From positions 1-8,412 of the forward strand of contig CALGAA010000319.1 in the NCBI GenBank assembly GCA_937952445.1: a DNA stretch of 8,412 nt. Reading direction: 5' to 3'. The DNA comes from an uncultured Bacteroidota bacterium. Lineage in GTDB: Bacteria; Bacteroidota; Bacteroidia; Chitinophagales; Saprospiraceae. Below, one piece after another: positions 5,946 to 8,412 of the stretch; the stretch's first letter is position 1; the number at the start of each line of letters is the position of its first letter. The position numbers and the translations under genes are program-made. The notes beneath the pieces are model-generated. The model saw only the letters and a program-made list of their open reading frames with translations. It did no database searches and was not told where the DNA came from.

Positions 5946-8412
5946 TTAAAAGCTGAGCCTGATACCGGCGATGATATTTCGCATCACAGGAGTATCACTA
6001 AGCCCTGATTCCGGATCCCAGCCTTGCCATTTGGTCCATACATATGGATTTTTACTAGAAATATAAATTTGAAGATTGTTCATACCGACCGCGCCGAGTA
6101 AGTTTCGGTCAAAATTATACGCGAGGGAAACATCCTGTAATCGTACAAAACTCCGGCTTTGATAGATCCCGCTTTCCTGAGGTGGATTGTTGTAAATTCC
6201 CGTGGTATTGGTCGTGGGAGCCTCCGGTCTCCAATACTCATTGATGGCCGAGTTGTTGTGACGATTAGGGAAATAAAATAGCGGGTTGACGTACTGAGCG
6301 ATATTCGCTTTATAGTATTTGTCCCCACCCTGGATGGAGTTGATGTTCACGTTCAGGGTGAACGGTCCGTAAGTCAGGGTATTGTTGATGCTAAAGCGGT
6401 AGCTGGGGTCTGCGTACCCGATAATATCCCGATCGTCGGTTGGAGTAATCGCTCCATCGCCATTGAAATCAACGTATCGGAACTGACCTGGATACCACCC
6501 CTCGAGGGGAATTTCTCCTGCAAAAAACTCTTCCTCTGTCCATACGCCTCCGGCCATTTTATAGTCGTAAATAGCGCTGATGGGTTCCCCGACAAACCAG
6601 GCGTTGCCGATGTCCGCATCATTTTCCGATCCGTACAACCGCGTAATTTTATTTCGGTTGAGTGAAAAGACAAACTGACTTTCCCATCCAAATCGATCGG
6701 TATCAAAATTGATCGAATTCAATTTGAGGTCGATCCCTTTGTTTTGAAGGGCTCCGATATTCGCCCATACATTGGAATAACCGGCTGCCCGTGGCAATTG
6801 TCGCTGTACCAACACGTCCTCGGTGTCTGAGGTGTACAGGTCGAGTGATCCGTTCAATCTATTGTTGTAGAATCCAAAATCGATTCCCAGGTTAATTGAC
6901 TCGGTGGTTTCCCACGTCAGGTCCGCATTACCCAGCGTAGATGGATAGAGTCCGATGGCGGTTGCTTTATCATATACGTAATAACCGGTCGCCATCCTCG
7001 ACAGACTGGAGTACCTGCCCACGCCCTGGTTACCATTGAGTCCATAAGAAAGCCGCAACTTACCGTAGTAGTTCCCCAAATCACGCAATCCATTTTCCTC
7101 TGAAAACACCCAGGCCACGGACAACGATGGGAACGTAGCCCATTTGTTCCCGGCACTAAATCCGGAAAATCCATCGCGGCGGATGGTACCGGTGATCATA
7201 TATCTGGAATTGTAGCTGTAGTTTACCCGGGCCATAAAGGCGAGACTATTTTCTTCCCATGCGCTGGAGGAGACGCTCGAAATTTGCCCCAATCCAAGGT
7301 TGTTAAAACCCAGGGCGATGTTATCAAACCCTTCCGCTCTGGAGCTTGTGGCACTACCTGACCGTCCCTCCCGGCTAAACAGAAGCGTAGAATTGATCTG
7401 GTGATTGCCAAATGTACGGAGGTAGGTGATGATGTTGTTGAGGATCCAGTCCCGGTTTTGGGAAGGGTTCTTTATCGCCAGCCCTTTGTTGGACACCCCG
7501 GACGGGGTATTGTATCCATGCAGGACATTGTTTTCCCGGCTATAAAACCGATTGGAGTAATTAAATTCATTGGACAACCCTTCAATCCATGGAATCTTAA
7601 TATTGATCCGACCGGTCAGATTGAGTTGGTTGCGCTTATCGACATCGTCGATGTAGGTATAGACCAACGGATAAGGTTGGAACAACTCACCACCCAAATA
7701 AATATCATAGGAAGGTTGTCCGATGTAGTTGTTTACAAGAGGGCTGGCTACGCGAGCATTAGCCAGGCTGGCGGGCTGTCCGGAATAGTCTGAAAACGTA
7801 TATCCCAGATTGGCTCCCAGGGTAATCCAGTCATTGACGTTGCTTTCCAGGTTGCTCCGAAGGGTCAGTCGCTTATAGCGATCGTTGATTTGGATTCCTT
7901 CCACGTCGGAATACGAACCGGAAAGGAAGTAATTCACTTTATTCCCGCTTGAGCCCGAAACGCTCAGATTATAATTTTGCATAGGCGCTACCTGCAGAAC
8001 TTCGTCTACCCAGTCGATCGAATTTCCGGCCAGGTAATTGTCTTTTTCCTCTTGAGTAAGTAGATAGGTGGCGACAAGTTCCCGGTCAGTCACATCGGGT
8101 CGCACAGGGCGACCTTCAGGTCCTTCGGGATTGGTGGCATACCATTGGTAGACCAGATTTTGGTGGTTGTAATCCACCAGCCGGATTGCAAATTCCTCGG
8201 CGTTCATGACCCGCATGGGATTGTTAGTCATGTCCTGGAATCCATAATAAGAGTTAAATGAAATGACGGGTTTTTCAGAGGTTCCGGTTTTCGTGGTAAT
8301 AATCACCACCCCGTTGGCTGACCTGGATCCATATACCGCTGCGGCGCTGGCATCTTTGAGTATATCGATGGTTTCGACATCGTTGATGTTAATATCCGCA
8401 ATCGACCCGTTG
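5946..8412 (-). CDS. susC-like: SusC/RagA-family TonB-dependent outer-membrane transporter, 5' end outside window
   Basis: About 821 C-terminal residues are present; the frame stays open to the right edge, so the GTG at 8309 is an internal Val and not the start. The first visible residues (NGSIADININD, then VETIDILKDASAAAVYGSRS and ANGVVIITTKTG) are the SusC/RagA plug signature. A TonB-dependent beta-barrel follows, with alternating strands such as NYNLSVSGSSGNKVNYFLSG and RYMITGTIRRDGFSGFS. Further on are a DFNGDGAITPTDDRDIIG loop resembling a calcium-binding turn, and a C-terminal strand MRNIIAGIRLSF that ends in an aromatic residue as barrels do. Typical family length is about 1000 residues, so roughly 200 are missing: the signal peptide, the carboxypeptidase-regulatory-like domain and most of the plug. 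It imports a ligand with its SusD partner using TonB energy. No frameshift or internal stop is seen in the visible part. Confidence 0.96.
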   Translation of the reverse strand, partial: NGSIADININDVETIDILKDASAAAVYGSRSANGVVIITTKTGTSEKPVISFNSYYGFQDMTNNPMRVMNAEEFAIRLVDYNHQNLVYQWYATNPEGPEGRPVRPDVTDRELVATYLLTQEEKDNYLAGNSIDWVDEVLQVAPMQNYNLSVSGSSGNKVNYFLSGSYSDVEGIQINDRYKRLTLRSNLESNVNDWITLGANLGYTFSDYSGQPASLANARVASPLVNNYIGQPSYDIYLGGELFQPYPLVYTYIDDVDKRNQLNLTGRINIKIPWIEGLSNEFNYSNRFYSRENNVLHGYNTPSGVSNKGLAIKNPSQNRDWILNNIITYLRTFGNHQINSTLLFSREGRSGSATSSRAEGFDNIALGFNNLGLGQISSVSSSAWEENSLAFMARVNYSYNSRYMITGTIRRDGFSGFSAGNKWATFPSLSVAWVFSEENGLRDLGNYYGKLRLSYGLNGNQGVGRYSSLSRMATGYYVYDKATAIGLYPSTLGNADLTWETTESINLGIDFGFYNNRLNGSLDLYTSDTEDVLVQRQLPRAAGYSNVWANIGALQNKGIDLKLNSINFDTDRFGWESQFVFSLNRNKITRLYGSENDADIGNAWFVGEPISAIYDYKMAGGVWTEEEFFAGEIPLEGWYPGQFRYVDFNGDGAITPTDDRDIIGYADPSYRFSINNTLTYGPFTLNVNINSIQGGDKYYKANIAQYVNPLFYFPNRHNNSAINEYWRPEAPTTNTTGIYNNPPQESGIYQSRSFVRLQDVSLAYNFDRNLLGAVGMNNLQIYISSKNPYVWTKWQGWDPESGLSDTPVMRNIIAGIRLSF

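Noticed and set aside
7401..7793. 130-residue open frame antisense to susC
   Set aside because: It lies wholly inside a well-supported TonB-dependent barrel and shows no domain of its own.
8307..8309. GTG as the start of susC
   Set aside because: The frame continues to the window edge and encodes the SusC plug signature upstream of this codon, so the codon is internal.
1..8412. CRISPR array, insertion sequence, tRNA/rRNA or phage gene
   Set aside because: No regular spaced repeats, transposase-like frame, cloverleaf or phage protein was recognised on either strand.

Overview
The window looks like part of a nutrient-uptake (PUL-type) locus from a member of the Bacteroidota. The main evidence is a SusC/SusD outer-membrane pair with the family hallmarks: a plug signature ending ANGVVIITTKTG, a lipoprotein SusD, and a SusD C-terminus of NPGY. 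Shine-Dalgarno sequences are also absent before the starts, and one promoter-like TAnnTTTG element is present. Base composition is near 50% GC, apart from one AT-richer small gene. The genus cannot be told from the sequence.

Layout: two convergent transcription units meet near position 1650. On the + strand are the 3' part of a GH28-fold beta-helix protein (1-1134, cut by the window edge) and a small lipoprotein (1251-1577). On the - strand, reading from the right edge, are susC (5' end outside the window, stop at 5946), susD (5898-4183), a secreted neutral-ceramidase-family hydrolase (4119-2704) and a secreted six-repeat kelch propeller protein (2672-1686). The gaps in this series are 47, 63 and 31 bp, so it is probably one operon. 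It seems to end at a perfect 12-bp stem-loop that spans the kelch stop codon.

How the genes may work together (inference): SusC/SusD import a ligand across the outer membrane. The ceramidase-family enzyme is exported and presumably cleaves an amide or ester in that ligand or a precursor. The kelch protein may bind or process the same material. The beta-helix protein keeps the GH28 acidic residues but not the usual His and Arg/Lys motifs, so it may act on a sugar polymer other than plain polygalacturonate. No typical glycoside hydrolase, sulfatase or regulator lies inside the window, so the substrate is unknown.

Most unusual points: the ceramidase-family protein lacks the nucleophile-serine motif of true ceramidases; the beta-helix protein has lost the GH28 substrate-binding motifs; the small lipoprotein is AT-rich and has an A6 run followed by an open +1 frame; and two stem-loops of different design lie in the 108-bp convergent junction. 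No CRISPR array, transposon, tRNA or rRNA was seen. No gene-free stretch exceeds about 120 bp.
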